Positions 17,554 to 25,615 of a stretch of 64,000 bases of DNA are shown piece by piece. Within the stretch, counting starts at the first letter, position 1. Each line of letters opens with the position of its first letter. Made by a program: the position numbers and the translations under genes. Under the pieces are notes generated by a model, which saw only the letters and a list, made by a program, of their open reading frames with translations, made no database searches and had not been told where the DNA came from. The DNA comes from Pseudomonadota bacterium (lineage in GTDB: Bacteria > Bdellovibrionota > Bacteriovoracia > Bacteriovoracales > Bacteriovoracaceae): NCBI GenBank assembly GCA_027487515.1, contig JAIYDL010000005.1:124001-188000 (forward strand), given 5' to 3'.

Positions 17554-18303
17554 CTACATAGTGATAGCATGGAGATCGGACTTCATCCTCTCAAAAATAT
17601 AAACCTCGAGGTACTTCCGGCCGACCTCATCAATCTCGGTAAATTTGCAGCTAATCCGCCAGACCTTGTACTGAAGGCCGTTGTGCACGTCGGGCTCAAC
17701 CTCACGGATCATCGAAACCTTGGCCGATATTTTCCCTTTCCAGGTTCCCGTTTTGAGGAGAACTCCCGGCAACGGGTCTCCGGCCTGAAAAAGCTTCGCC
17801 TCAAGCCGAGACACATAAAAAGAAAAGCCCCCGACACTGAGGTCGTAGAGGTTCTTCGAGAACTGCTGGGTTCCAGGCTTCGGAGTGGTCACGGTCTTGC
17901 TGAACGAAGCGTTCACCTCTCCACTACCGTACACGTTTAGCCGAAAGCTTTTTCTTCTTTCTACCTGGGCAACGAACTCCGGAATCTGAAGGTAGTAGCG
18001 CGCCGGCGCATCAGTGGTTTTCACGTTGCATCGGAGAAGGAGAGCAGAGTCCGGGATGTAAAGGTCGATGAAATTTTGACCACCGAAGAGATCTTGCACG
18101 GCCTGGGAATTTCCCTCCTGAGGCACGATCGAAAAGTCCGAACGAAGTTTCCGGAGGGCCTCGATGCGCACGGACCCCATCACTTTCCGATTTCCGATGA
18201 GCCTCCAGACATACACCTCAGTCCCTAATTCTTTAGCAGTGCTCAGGAGACTGTAGATCATCGCTGGATCAGACACTTTCTTAAGCTTGTTGTCATTGGC
18301 CAC
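17554..18303 (-). CDS. YcgR-like PilZ-domain protein
   Basis: 249 residues, soluble. The C-terminal half is a PilZ domain with the c-di-GMP-binding RxxxR (R117-R121 in ERRKSFRL) and (D/N)xSxxG (DLSVGG, 154-159), both intact. The N-terminal half is a beta-rich region comparable to the YcgR N-domain. It is likely a c-di-GMP receptor; its place just downstream of flagellin suggests motility control, like the flagellar brake YcgR. The start is GTG 18303 with GGAG upstream. A hairpin separates it from flagellin. Confidence 0.82.
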   Translation of the reverse strand: MANDNKLKKVSDPAMIYSLLSTAKELGTEVYVWRLIGNRKVMGSVRIEALRKLRSDFSIVPQEGNSQAVQDLFGGQNFIDLYIPDSALLLRCNVKTTDAPARYYLQIPEFVAQVERRKSFRLNVYGSGEVNASFSKTVTTPKPGTQQFSKNLYDLSVGGFSFYVSRLEAKLFQAGDPLPGVLLKTGTWKGKISAKVSMIREVEPDVHNGLQYKVWRISCKFTEIDEVGRKYLEVYIFERMKSDLHAITM

Positions 18304-18316
18304 GGGGTCTCCAAAA

Positions 18317-18343
18317 GGACCCTTCGGAGAGATCCGAAGGGCC
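18317..18343 (-). terminator. Hairpin between flagellin and PilZ gene
   Basis: Stem CCCTTCGGA/TCCGAAGGG (18320-18328 with 18333-18341), loop of 4 nt, extended by outer GG/CC. On the minus strand it is followed by TCCTTTTGG, a short T-run. It lies 44 nt past the flagellin stop and just before the PilZ ribosome site. It probably works as a flagellin terminator or partial attenuator, giving flagellin more transcript than the downstream genes. Confidence 0.6.
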
Positions 18344-18386
18344 TTGGGCTTTAAGAAAACACTGGATCAGAGGTCAGGAGTACGGT

Positions 18387-19217
18387 TTAACCGATCAATC
18401 TTAGGGCAGAGTTACCGAGAGCATTGGCCTGGGACAAAGTGGCCATCCCTGCAGCGTTCTTGATCTGCGAGGAAGCGAGCTTTGCCGTCGACTCGGCGAT
18501 GTCAAGGTCTTCGATCCGAGACCGTGCGCCTTCCTGATTCACGACGGCGACGTCAAGGTTATTTATGGAAGAGGTAAGTCGTGACTGGATCGAACCGAGG
18601 TTCGCTCTAAATCCACTGACCTTCCCGATGGCTTCATCAATTCGTTCGAGGTTCCCGACCGCGTCGCTCTTGTCGCGAACGTTCGTTCCGCTGATCCCAA
18701 GAGACTCGGCCGAGGCATCAGTAGAACCTGAGTCGAGTTCGATCATGTTCTCCTCACCGCCGTAGGCGCCGACCTGGAATTGGAGCATGTCCCCCTCTCC
18801 CTGAAGCAACGAGCGCCCGTTGAAGGAGGTCGTCTTCGAAATTCGATCCGCCTCCTGAACCAGCTGTTCGTATTCGAGAGAAAGATACCCGCGCTCAGCT
18901 TCACCAACCGTGTCCGAGCCGGCCTGGATGGAGAGCTCTCGCAACCTGGTGAGGATGTTGGTTGTCTCGTTCAGGCCCCCCTCAGCAACCTGGACAAGAG
19001 AGATCGCATCGTTGGCGTTTCTCGACGCCATCCGAAGTCCCTTGGTTTCAGCGTCTAGCTTCTTCGCGATCGCTAGACCTGCGGCGTCGTCGGCCGACTT
19101 CGTAATTCGCTTGCCCGACGACAGCTTTGCGAACTCAGCTTCCTGAGAGGCATTACTGACCTTCAGGTTCCGCTGCACCTCTTGCGAGGCAATGTTTGTG
19201 TTGATTCTTAAGCCCAT
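18387..19217 (-). CDS. fliC: Flagellin
   Basis: 276-residue filament subunit. The conserved N-terminal D0/D1 region (GLRINTNIASQEVQRNL ... LSSGKRITKSADDAAGLAIA) and C-terminal region (RIEDLDIAESTAKLASSQIKNAAGMATLSQAN) flank a very short variable centre, so the filament surface domain is minimal. The ATG at 19217 was chosen over an upstream in-frame codon because AAGGAG precedes it. Transcribed from a sigma-28-type promoter. It is exported unfolded by the flagellar apparatus; FliS and FliD are encoded at 8.6-10.4 kb. Confidence 0.95.
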   Translation of the reverse strand: MGLRINTNIASQEVQRNLKVSNASQEAEFAKLSSGKRITKSADDAAGLAIAKKLDAETKGLRMASRNANDAISLVQVAEGGLNETTNILTRLRELSIQAGSDTVGEAERGYLSLEYEQLVQEADRISKTTSFNGRSLLQGEGDMLQFQVGAYGGEENMIELDSGSTDASAESLGISGTNVRDKSDAVGNLERIDEAIGKVSGFRANLGSIQSRLTSSINNLDVAVVNQEGARSRIEDLDIAESTAKLASSQIKNAAGMATLSQANALGNSALRLIG

Positions 19218-19270
19218 CAACGTACTCCTTGGAAAACTACACCTGACCACTATGGTACGGTTCAGGAGTC

Positions 19271-19297
19271 TTATCGAAAGAGTCGGGAATGAATTGA
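19271..19297 (-). promoter_or_regulatory. Sigma-28 (FliA)-type flagellin promoter
   Basis: On the minus strand: TCAA (19294-19297), 15-nt spacer, TTCGATAA (19271-19278). The enterobacterial FliA consensus is TAAA-N15-GCCGATAA, so spacing is exact and the -10 matches at six of eight positions. The predicted leader is about 45 nt and contains a small stem (CCTGA/TCAGG) before the ribosome site. Confidence 0.7.
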
Positions 19298-19348
19298 GGC
19301 TTTTTTGCTATGCCCGATGAAAAAAATCAGAATTTCCCAAGAACTTAA

Positions 19349-19657
19349 CTACTTAGACTGTCTCAGGAGAGCTTTGAAACCAATGTAGTCTTGCGATTGT
19401 CGGTGAAACTCCTCGATGACCTTTCGTGAGCGTGGAGATAGCCAACACCAGTTCTCACCGAGATCCCAAAGTTTGTGTTCTGACCATAACGGAAAGTCCA
19501 CCGGTGCCTCAAGCAAGAGAACTGCGCGCTTGAGCCGGAGCGAGGCTTTCACACAGGGAAACCACTGGGCCGCAGGACACGAGATCGCCGCCGGAACGGA
19601 ATAAAAAGAGAAGACATCCAAGGGCCGGTCTCGAGTGATGATGAGGGAGAGAGTCAC
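19349..19657 (-). CDS. Hypothetical protein, 102 residues
   Basis: Not recognised. It is Trp/Leu-rich with several cysteines, has no clear signal peptide, and has a basic C-terminus. Its ATG overlaps the stop of the heptose adenylyltransferase gene by 4 nt, so it is translationally coupled to it and belongs to the RDD-rfaE2 operon. It lies just upstream of the flagellin promoter. Function cannot be inferred beyond this context. Confidence 0.5.
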   Translation of the reverse strand: MTLSLIITRDRPLDVFSFYSVPAAISCPAAQWFPCVKASLRLKRAVLLLEAPVDFPLWSEHKLWDLGENWCWLSPRSRKVIEEFHRQSQDYIGFKALLRQSK

Positions 19658-20106
19658 GAGTGTTGTATTTTACTTATGATCGATGTGGTCGAGTACCCGT
19701 CGACGAAGTTCAAGGAGAAAACTTCTCCTCCGCTAGAAATCACCTCGCGGGCCCCGACGATTTGGTCAATTTTCCAATCGCCACCTTTGACGAGAATCAT
19801 CGGTCTCACCGCCAGGATAAGGCTCAAGGGTGTGTCCTCGGTAAAGATCTCCACATGGTCGACAGACTTGAGCTGCCCGAGGACATAGCTTCGATCGGTT
19901 TCGTTGTTGATGGGCCGCTCTGGACCCTTCAATCGCTTCACGCTAGCGTCGGAGTTTACACCGACCACCAAGAAGTCCCCGAGCCGTCGTGCCTCTGCGA
20001 GGTAGCTCACGTGACCGCGATGGAGGATGTCAAAACAGCCGTTCGTGAAAACGATCCGCTTGCCGCGAGTTCGATCGAGAAAGGCTTCGAGGGATGGTGA
20101 AAACAT
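19654..20106 (-). CDS. rfaE2: D-glycero-beta-D-manno-heptose 1-phosphate adenylyltransferase
   Basis: 150 residues, equal to the stand-alone C-terminal half of HldE. The nucleotidyltransferase signature [17 protein letters not shown] contains the HxGH-type motif. [17 protein letters not shown] and [14 protein letters not shown] are also characteristic. Known role: forms ADP-heptose for the LPS core from heptose-1-phosphate. The kinase half (HldE N-domain) is not adjacent and must be encoded elsewhere. Overlaps the RDD gene by 1 nt (TAATG) and the next small gene by 4 nt. Confidence 0.9.
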   Translation of the reverse strand: MFSPSLEAFLDRTRGKRIVFTNGCFDILHRGHVSYLAEARRLGDFLVVGVNSDASVKRLKGPERPINNETDRSYVLGQLKSVDHVEIFTEDTPLSLILAVRPMILVKGGDWKIDQIVGAREVISSGGEVFSLNFVDGYSTTSIISKIQHS

Positions 20107-20834
20107 TAAGACACCTGAATAACTTTCGCTCCGGAGATTTTATTCTGCAGATCGAAGTAGGAAAAAAGTCCGAGGCTCGCGAAGTTCAAAAGGCTCACGG
20201 TTGACCGCAAAAGCAGAGAGAGGAGCGAGAGCGACTTGTTATCGAGACCCGTCACACGGAGCCCGAACGCACTCTTCCCAAGGGTGGACTGGCTTGCTTT
20301 TTCGAAGATGGAGAAATACATCAAATAGAATCCACAGAACAGTGTCACAACGAGAGGAGTGATCTCATTCGGATACTGTGTCCACGCTTCTACGAGATCC
20401 ATGCTGATCGTTCTCGCCATGACGGTGACGACGGCACCGAGGAGGCCCAGCACAAGGACGAGATCAACGCCGTAGGCGAAGAATCGCTGGGTCGCAGTCG
20501 CGGGCCGGTAGTACTTCTCTTCTGCCGAGGGGGTTGGCAGTTCAAGAGGGATCTCTGTTGGAGGAGTTTCTCGGCCGTAAAACATCGACAGGTCACTCTG
20601 ATAGACCGACAAATCTTTCTTATGCGGATTCCCTCCTCCGAGGGAGCTCACCGCCACGGTGCGCTCGGTGATCTGAGCCTTCACTTCCGTCGCCTTGTGA
20701 TGATGAAACCCGAGGCCTGACGTGATCGGTTTGAAGTCGAAGTCCATGTCATCGATCGAGGCGGGGGTTGGCTTCGAGATCTTCGGTAGCTTGGTGTTTT
20801 CTAAGTTCATGCTGGTATCCCTTTCATTCATCAT
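20106..20834 (-). CDS. RDD-family membrane protein
   Basis: 242 residues. Residues of about 1-110 are hydrophilic, low-complexity and presumably cytoplasmic. Then an RDD domain follows: [20 protein letters not shown], a second membrane segment [29 protein letters not shown] and a third near the C-terminus. The typical R-x-AY-x-D and TLGK signatures are present. RDD proteins are poorly understood; some are transport-related. An alternative start at the ninth residue has a purine-rich ribosome site (GAAAGGGA). It is first in the RDD-rfaE2-unknown operon. Confidence 0.8.
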   Translation of the reverse strand: MMNERDTSMNLENTKLPKISKPTPASIDDMDFDFKPITSGLGFHHHKATEVKAQITERTVAVSSLGGGNPHKKDLSVYQSDLSMFYGRETPPTEIPLELPTPSAEEKYYRPATATQRFFAYGVDLVLVLGLLGAVVTVMARTISMDLVEAWTQYPNEITPLVVTLFCGFYLMYFSIFEKASQSTLGKSAFGLRVTGLDNKSLSLLSLLLRSTVSLLNFASLGLFSYFDLQNKISGAKVIQVS

Positions 20835-20847
20835 AGCAATCCTAAAG

Positions 20848-21537
20848 TCACTTACGCAAACTCTGGATCAGGATCCCGGCACCCGTCGCGACCGCCGTGG
20901 GAGTTCGGAGGATGGGAGTCGGAAGCCGAAGACGCCGCACCTGAGGTTTTTGATGCAGAAGTGCCAGCTCTTCTGGGGAAAATCCCCCTTCAGGGCCGAC
21001 GATCAGGAGACGCCTGAGTTCAGTCCCGAGGGCGCCACTCTCTGAACCCTCGGTCTGAGAGTCGAGGAGGAGGGCTTCCCCATAGCTCTCCCACAGAACC
21101 TGATCCCAGCCCACTTCGCGGAGGACGGGGAGGAATGGGGCATTGGCCTGTTCGGCAGCGGCGACGAGAATTTTTTCTAACCGCTCGGGCTCGGGGAGCT
21201 TCTGCTGAGAATACGCTGATCGGATGAGGTACACCGTGTGGAACCCGAGTTCGGTGACCTGCCGTAAGCATAAATCCAGGGCATCCCGTTTCGGGACACC
21301 CAGGGCGATGTCAAAATGGTAAGTCCGCTCTTGCCGGTGATGCGCCGTTTGGCGCAACCGAAGTTCGCGTTTGTGAATCGCCTCGACTCTGGTTTCTACG
21401 AAGAGGCCCTCCCCGTCAATTAAAAGGAGAGGCTCTCCCACCGTGACTCGAACGACGTTGAGGAGATGATGAACCCCCTCATCACGGAGCACGTACTCCG
21501 GCTGCACCGGAAGGGGATTTAAAAAATGTGCTCTCAC
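20848..21537 (-). CDS. rsmE: 16S rRNA (uracil-N3)-methyltransferase RsmE
   Basis: 229 residues, SPOUT-class methyltransferase that modifies U1498 (E. coli numbering) of 16S rRNA. It has an N-terminal PUA-like part and the SPOUT knot LLIVGPEGGFSPEEL with a C-terminal RLPTPILRTPTAVATGAG (usual LG.rILRaETA). Here the usual Glu-Thr-Ala reads Pro-Thr-Ala, a small deviation. The start is taken as GTG 21537, which overlaps the prmA stop (GTGA); a longer frame to 21807 would lie inside prmA and is rejected. Confidence 0.9.
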   Translation of the reverse strand: MRAHFLNPLPVQPEYVLRDEGVHHLLNVVRVTVGEPLLLIDGEGLFVETRVEAIHKRELRLRQTAHHRQERTYHFDIALGVPKRDALDLCLRQVTELGFHTVYLIRSAYSQQKLPEPERLEKILVAAAEQANAPFLPVLREVGWDQVLWESYGEALLLDSQTEGSESGALGTELRRLLIVGPEGGFSPEELALLHQKPQVRRLRLPTPILRTPTAVATGAGILIQSLRK

Positions 21538-22496
21538 GCTTGAGTCTTGAAGAAGAGGAGTGCCGCCCAGTCTCCCTTTTCGGCGTGTTCGATGAGCTCT
21601 AGACCCGATGCTCGGTAGGCCGCAATCACCGTCGGCGCCTGATGGCGCAGGATTCCTGAAAGGATGAGAGCGCCACCGGGACGCACCTGCGAACACAAGG
21701 ATTCTAACTCCTGAAGGAGGATGCTCTCCAGGATATTGGCAAAGATCAGATCGTAAGCAGGTAAGAGCTCTCCTCGGACCTCCGGGAGGAGGAGACGGAA
21801 CGCACACTGCTGGAGATCGTTGATCTCTGCGTTGTGGTAGCAGTTCTTGTTCGCTTCCGGGTCGATGTCATAAAAGTCGACGCGAGCGTCGGGGAAAAAG
21901 CGGAACACAGAAAGTCCTAGGATTCCGGAGCCAGAACCAAAATCAAGCACCGTTGTGATTCTCCGGGAAAGGAGGTGCTCAGTGAAAAGCCGGAGGCAGA
22001 GGAAAGTTGTTTCGTGGCTTCCGGTGCCAAAACCCATGCCGGGGTAAATGTAAATCTGCCGCTCACACATCGAAGGATGGTCTTTTCTCCACGAAGGAAT
22101 GATCTCCAGTGTGCCGTTCACGGGGATCGGGGAATAGTGCTTCTTCCACTCCGCGTTCCAGTCCTGAGAAGCCTTTTCCTCAACCTGTGATTCACAGAGG
22201 CATTCGCGCCGAACGAAATCGAGGAAGTCTGTCGCACCCTCGCCTTCAGAGAAGAAGAATCGGTAGTTATTGGGCGCCCGGAGCACTCGGTCCTCAACCT
22301 CGGCGAGGACCGCGTCGGGCAGGTCCCCGCCCGAATACGAACGGTCTCCGAGAATCTCATCGACGGCCGCCTCATCGAGGGAGAATTCCTCGATGCCGAT
22401 GGCCGCAAAGTCGGTGACCGCATGGTGCTCAAGGGAGACCCATTGCGCTGCTGAGGGTTGATAGTGGAAGAGCGTGACGATCCAAAAATTGTCCAT
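21534..22496 (-). CDS. prmA: Ribosomal protein L11 methyltransferase
   Basis: 320 residues. The SAM-dependent domain has DFGSGSGILGLSVFRFF, and the PrmA signature PGMGFGTGSHETT precedes it; FANIL is the catalytic-side NPPY-like motif of this family. It trimethylates lysines and the N-terminus of ribosomal protein L11. AAAGGA is the ribosome site before ATG 22496. Forms an operon with rsmE (4-nt overlap); both modify the ribosome. Divergent from udk. Confidence 0.92.
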   Translation of the reverse strand: MDNFWIVTLFHYQPSAAQWVSLEHHAVTDFAAIGIEEFSLDEAAVDEILGDRSYSGGDLPDAVLAEVEDRVLRAPNNYRFFFSEGEGATDFLDFVRRECLCESQVEEKASQDWNAEWKKHYSPIPVNGTLEIIPSWRKDHPSMCERQIYIYPGMGFGTGSHETTFLCLRLFTEHLLSRRITTVLDFGSGSGILGLSVFRFFPDARVDFYDIDPEANKNCYHNAEINDLQQCAFRLLLPEVRGELLPAYDLIFANILESILLQELESLCSQVRPGGALILSGILRHQAPTVIAAYRASGLELIEHAEKGDWAALLFFKTQA

Positions 22497-22617
22497 AAAA
22501 ATCCTTTAAAGTCATGGTTTTATAACTCATAAATCCAACGCTGTGAGGATAAAAAAATTACATCCCTTAAGCTTTTCTTGCGCAGGCATCAGGGAATCTG
22601 CTAGTAGGAACATGTAT

Positions 22618-23265
22618 ATGCACAAAATCTTTCTCATCGGTATCGCAGGTGGCTCTGGCTCAGGGAAAACAACTTTCGCCAATAAAGTCATGAAGGCCGT
22701 GAGTCACGACCACTCCTCGCTCCTTCACATGGACTCCTACTATTTGCCGACAGTTCCCAAGGTCAATGGCAAGGCCAACTTCGACCACCCCGATGCCTTT
22801 GATTGGGATCTCCTCCGGGAACACCTCCGTGAGCTCAAGCAGGGAGATTCGGTGAATTGCCCGGTCTACGATTTCACCTCGTCAACGCGCTCGAGTGAGG
22901 TCGAGACGGTCGGCCCCTGCCGCGTGGTTCTCTTCGAAGGCATCTTCTCCCTCTATGATCAAGAGATCCGGGACCTCCTGGACATTAAGTGCTTCCTCCA
23001 CGTGGACTCAGACATCCGGTTCACGCGGAGGCTTCACCGAGACGTCAAAGAGCGCGGCCGCTCCCTCGAGTCAGTCATCGCGCAGTACTATGACACCGTG
23101 AGACCCATGTACCAGCGCTACCTCGACCCCCAGAAGCAGTATGCGGATTTCACGGTCGGCGAGGAGACGGACGTCGCCGCCCAGATCCTGGCCGCCCAGA
23201 TCAAAGAATTCCTTCGGCCCGCGCCCCAACCTGAGGCTTGGCAAGAACATTCTCTTTCGCTCTGA
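22618..23265 (+). CDS. udk: Uridine kinase
   Basis: 215 residues. Phosphorylates uridine/cytidine in pyrimidine salvage. P-loop IGIAGGSGSGKTTF, DSYYLP, the substrate loop NFDHPDAFDWDLL and the lid region (RRLHRDVKERGRS) are all present. The frame is open from 22543, but ATG 22618 with AGGAA at 7 nt spacing gives the standard N-terminus. A second ATG at 22612 is too close to the ribosome site. Followed by RNase J, 75 nt downstream. Confidence 0.92.
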   Translation: MHKIFLIGIAGGSGSGKTTFANKVMKAVSHDHSSLLHMDSYYLPTVPKVNGKANFDHPDAFDWDLLREHLRELKQGDSVNCPVYDFTSSTRSSEVETVGPCRVVLFEGIFSLYDQEIRDLLDIKCFLHVDSDIRFTRRLHRDVKERGRSLESVIAQYYDTVRPMYQRYLDPQKQYADFTVGEETDVAAQILAAQIKEFLRPAPQPEAWQEHSLSL

Positions 23266-23340
23266 TCGACCGCGAACATACGTCTTCGGTGCAATCGCAC
23301 AAAACCTCTGCTACTATCGTCTCAGAACAGGGGTCAGGCG

Positions 23341-24957
23341 TTGAAGAACAAGTACTTTAGTATTCTTCCCATCGGTGGGGTTCAAGAGATCGGGTCCAAC
23401 ATGACGCTGATCCGGACGAGCGATGAAGACATCATCGTCGACTGTGGACTCCTTTTTCCCTACGAAGAGTGCTTCGACATCAATTACCTCGTTCCAGACT
23501 TCTCCCTCCTCGATCCGGCGCGCGTTTCTTCGATCGTGATCACCCACGGCCACGAAGATCACATCGGTGGCCTCGCCCACCTCCTGAGGGCCTTCCCCAA
23601 CATCAAGGTGTTTGCCTCCCGCTTCACGCTTCACCTCATCCAGCGGAAACTCGAAGAGCATAGACTGAAATTCACCTTTGAGCTCTACGACCAACATTCC
23701 GTGCTCAAGTTTTCTGGGGTGACGATCTACCCTGTGCACGTAAACCATTCGATCCCGGAGACCTGCGGGCTCATCATTCAATCGCCGAACAAAGAATGGG
23801 GAGCGCTCTACATCTCCGATTTCAAGGTCGACCTTGCCGCGACCCATGAACCTCCGATAGACCTCGAGAAGATCAAAGAGAAACTCTCCGAATGCCGGAA
23901 CACGGCCTACTTCCTCGATTCCACGAGCATCCTCTCCGACGGAAAAACCACCGCAGAAGGCGAGCTCCAGCCGCAGCTCCGGGACCTGATCCGAAGGCCC
24001 GAGGAGAGAATCTTCATCACCCTGTTTGCCTCCAACGTTCACCGGATGAATGCCATCGCCAAACTCGCCATCGCCGAGGGACGAAAAATCGTCATCATGG
24101 GTCGATCCCTGAAGACCTACATGGAATCGGCCTTCGAAACCGGTCACAGCGAGATTCCGACGGACCAACTTTACTTGCCAGAGCAGATCAAAGGCCAGTC
24201 CGGAAAAATGCTGATCTTCCTCTCGGGCTGCCAGGGCGACTTCCTTTCTGCGCTTCGTCGGTTCAGCTACGGGGAAGATGGGACCTTTAAGCCGCGCGCG
24301 AATGACCTGATCATTTTTAGCTCCAAAGTGATCCCCGGGAACGAGAAAAAAATCGCTCGCATCTACAATAAACTAACCGAGTTTGGAGTGAGCATCGTCA
24401 CGGCGAGCGATCACCTCATCCATGCCTCAGGCCATCCGGGAAAGGAAGACCTGCACCTCGTGCTGAGGGCCTTCGCACCGAATTTTTATTTCCCGATCCA
24501 CGGGGAGTCCTACTTCCTTCGGAAGCACTACGAGTTCGTCCGGGAGCACTACCCGAAGATTTCGGCGCACCTGATCTACAACTACCAGGAAGTGGTCCTC
24601 GGTGACGGGACCATCAAGATCGTAGAGCACCCGGCGGTCGAGCCGCGGCTCATTCACGGACGCAGCCTTGAGATCGAAAAGACCCAGATCTCCCAACGCC
24701 GGAAGATGGCCACTCAAGGGGCGGTCTTCATCAGCCACCACCGAAGCACGGGCCACCTCGAAGTCAGTCTCATCGGGCTTCCGTTGTGCGCGAACAACGA
24801 ACTCGAAAATCTCCGTCGGAAGTTGCTTGAGCAAATCAGGAGGGATCTCGTCTCCCGGGAGGATCACTACTTCAAGGACCAGGTGAAGATCGCCACCCGG
24901 CAGTTCTTCAATCATTTTCTCGGCTACAAACCCGTGACGGAAGTTCATTTATACTAG
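23341..24957 (+). CDS. rnj: Ribonuclease J
   Basis: 538 residues. A metallo-beta-lactamase/beta-CASP RNase with 5'-exo and endo activity on mRNA and rRNA. Zn ligands: HGHEDHIGG, the later H in HVNHSIPE, and D in SDFKVD; the beta-CASP part has ASGHPGKEDL and PIHGE. The C-terminal domain is of usual size. The TTG start has a GGGG-rich ribosome site; an extended -10-like TGCTACTAT lies at 23309-23317. Presence of RNase J fits lineages outside gamma-proteobacteria. One or two further residues differ from the common TGDFK motif (here ISDFK). Confidence 0.9.
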   Translation: MKNKYFSILPIGGVQEIGSNMTLIRTSDEDIIVDCGLLFPYEECFDINYLVPDFSLLDPARVSSIVITHGHEDHIGGLAHLLRAFPNIKVFASRFTLHLIQRKLEEHRLKFTFELYDQHSVLKFSGVTIYPVHVNHSIPETCGLIIQSPNKEWGALYISDFKVDLAATHEPPIDLEKIKEKLSECRNTAYFLDSTSILSDGKTTAEGELQPQLRDLIRRPEERIFITLFASNVHRMNAIAKLAIAEGRKIVIMGRSLKTYMESAFETGHSEIPTDQLYLPEQIKGQSGKMLIFLSGCQGDFLSALRRFSYGEDGTFKPRANDLIIFSSKVIPGNEKKIARIYNKLTEFGVSIVTASDHLIHASGHPGKEDLHLVLRAFAPNFYFPIHGESYFLRKHYEFVREHYPKISAHLIYNYQEVVLGDGTIKIVEHPAVEPRLIHGRSLEIEKTQISQRRKMATQGAVFISHHRSTGHLEVSLIGLPLCANNELENLRRKLLEQIRRDLVSREDHYFKDQVKIATRQFFNHFLGYKPVTEVHLY

Positions 24958-24966
24958 GGGATGTTC

Positions 24967-24972
24967 TACAAT
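24967..24972 (+). promoter_or_regulatory. -10 element close to the start of the zinc-finger gene
   Basis: TACAAT (24967-24972) lies 7 nt before ATG 24980, with a weak -35 TTCATT (24944-24949) at 17 nt. An AGGAG lies between, but only 2 nt from the ATG. The promoter spacing suggests a transcript starting at or next to the ATG. Confidence 0.4.
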
Positions 24973-24979
24973 AGGAGCG

Positions 24980-25579
24980 ATGGAACACACCGCCCTCATC
25001 CTCATTGCTCTCACCCTGTTTCTTCTGGTCATTATCATCGGACTTCTGACGGCGCTCGTGTTTAAGCTCTTTCGACAGACGCCCTCCACGGATGGCCCGC
25101 CTCCGTCGCTAAAAGCTTCCTCTCCCGAGGAGGGGACGAAGGGCGAATTTCATCCCGCCATCCTAGAGCGGATGAAGGAACTCGAGAAGATTAAGCCTCG
25201 TCGCGCAGAGCTCTTTTGTCCCAACCATAGGGAAGAGCCAGGCGAAGTCACCTGTTCCATCTGCGATGGACTCTTCTGCAAGGCATGCATCCGGCCCTTC
25301 AAGACCATGCACTTTTGTAAAGAGCACCTCCCGCTCGTGATGCGCCACGACTGGGACGAGGTCCTCACCATCAAAACTTCAACTTCAGACCCCGAGAACG
25401 GGGTTCGTCTCTTCGATGTCAAGAAGGCCTTGTTCCGGGACAAGGACATCCCCACGTACGTCGAGACCCATTACAAGATCAACGTTGACCATGACTACAT
25501 CGAAACCTACCTCGTTCTTTTTGCGGTCCGGGAGTCAGTCGATGAGCTTCGAAGAGAACTGAAGAGTTTTAACTTTTAG
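24980..25579 (+). CDS. Membrane-anchored B-box-like zinc-finger protein
   Basis: 199 residues. One strong N-terminal membrane segment (about 5-29) is followed by a Pro/Ser linker and a cysteine/histidine cluster: CPNH..., CSICDGLFCKACI, FCKEHL. The spacing resembles B-box or FYVE-like treble-clef zinc fingers. The C-terminal 80 residues form an alpha/beta domain with no motif I recognise. It is probably cytoplasmic and tethered to the inner membrane. Function unknown. It sits between RNase J and ftsZ, convergent with ftsZ across an intrinsic terminator. Confidence 0.7.
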   Translation: MEHTALILIALTLFLLVIIIGLLTALVFKLFRQTPSTDGPPPSLKASSPEEGTKGEFHPAILERMKELEKIKPRRAELFCPNHREEPGEVTCSICDGLFCKACIRPFKTMHFCKEHLPLVMRHDWDEVLTIKTSTSDPENGVRLFDVKKALFRDKDIPTYVETHYKINVDHDYIETYLVLFAVRESVDELRRELKSFNF

Positions 25580-25581
25580 TC

Positions 25582-25609
25582 AAAAAAAAGGCCCTCCGGA
25601 GAGGGCCTT
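25582..25609 (-). terminator. Intrinsic terminator of ftsZ / dcw cluster
   Basis: Perfect 9-bp stem AAGGCCCTC/GAGGGCCTT (25588-25596 with 25601-25609), tetraloop CGGA, followed on the minus strand by eight T. It lies 6 nt beyond the ftsZ stop and closes the long minus-strand gene run. On the plus strand it has no T-run. Confidence 0.88.
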
Positions 25610-25615
25610 AGGAAC

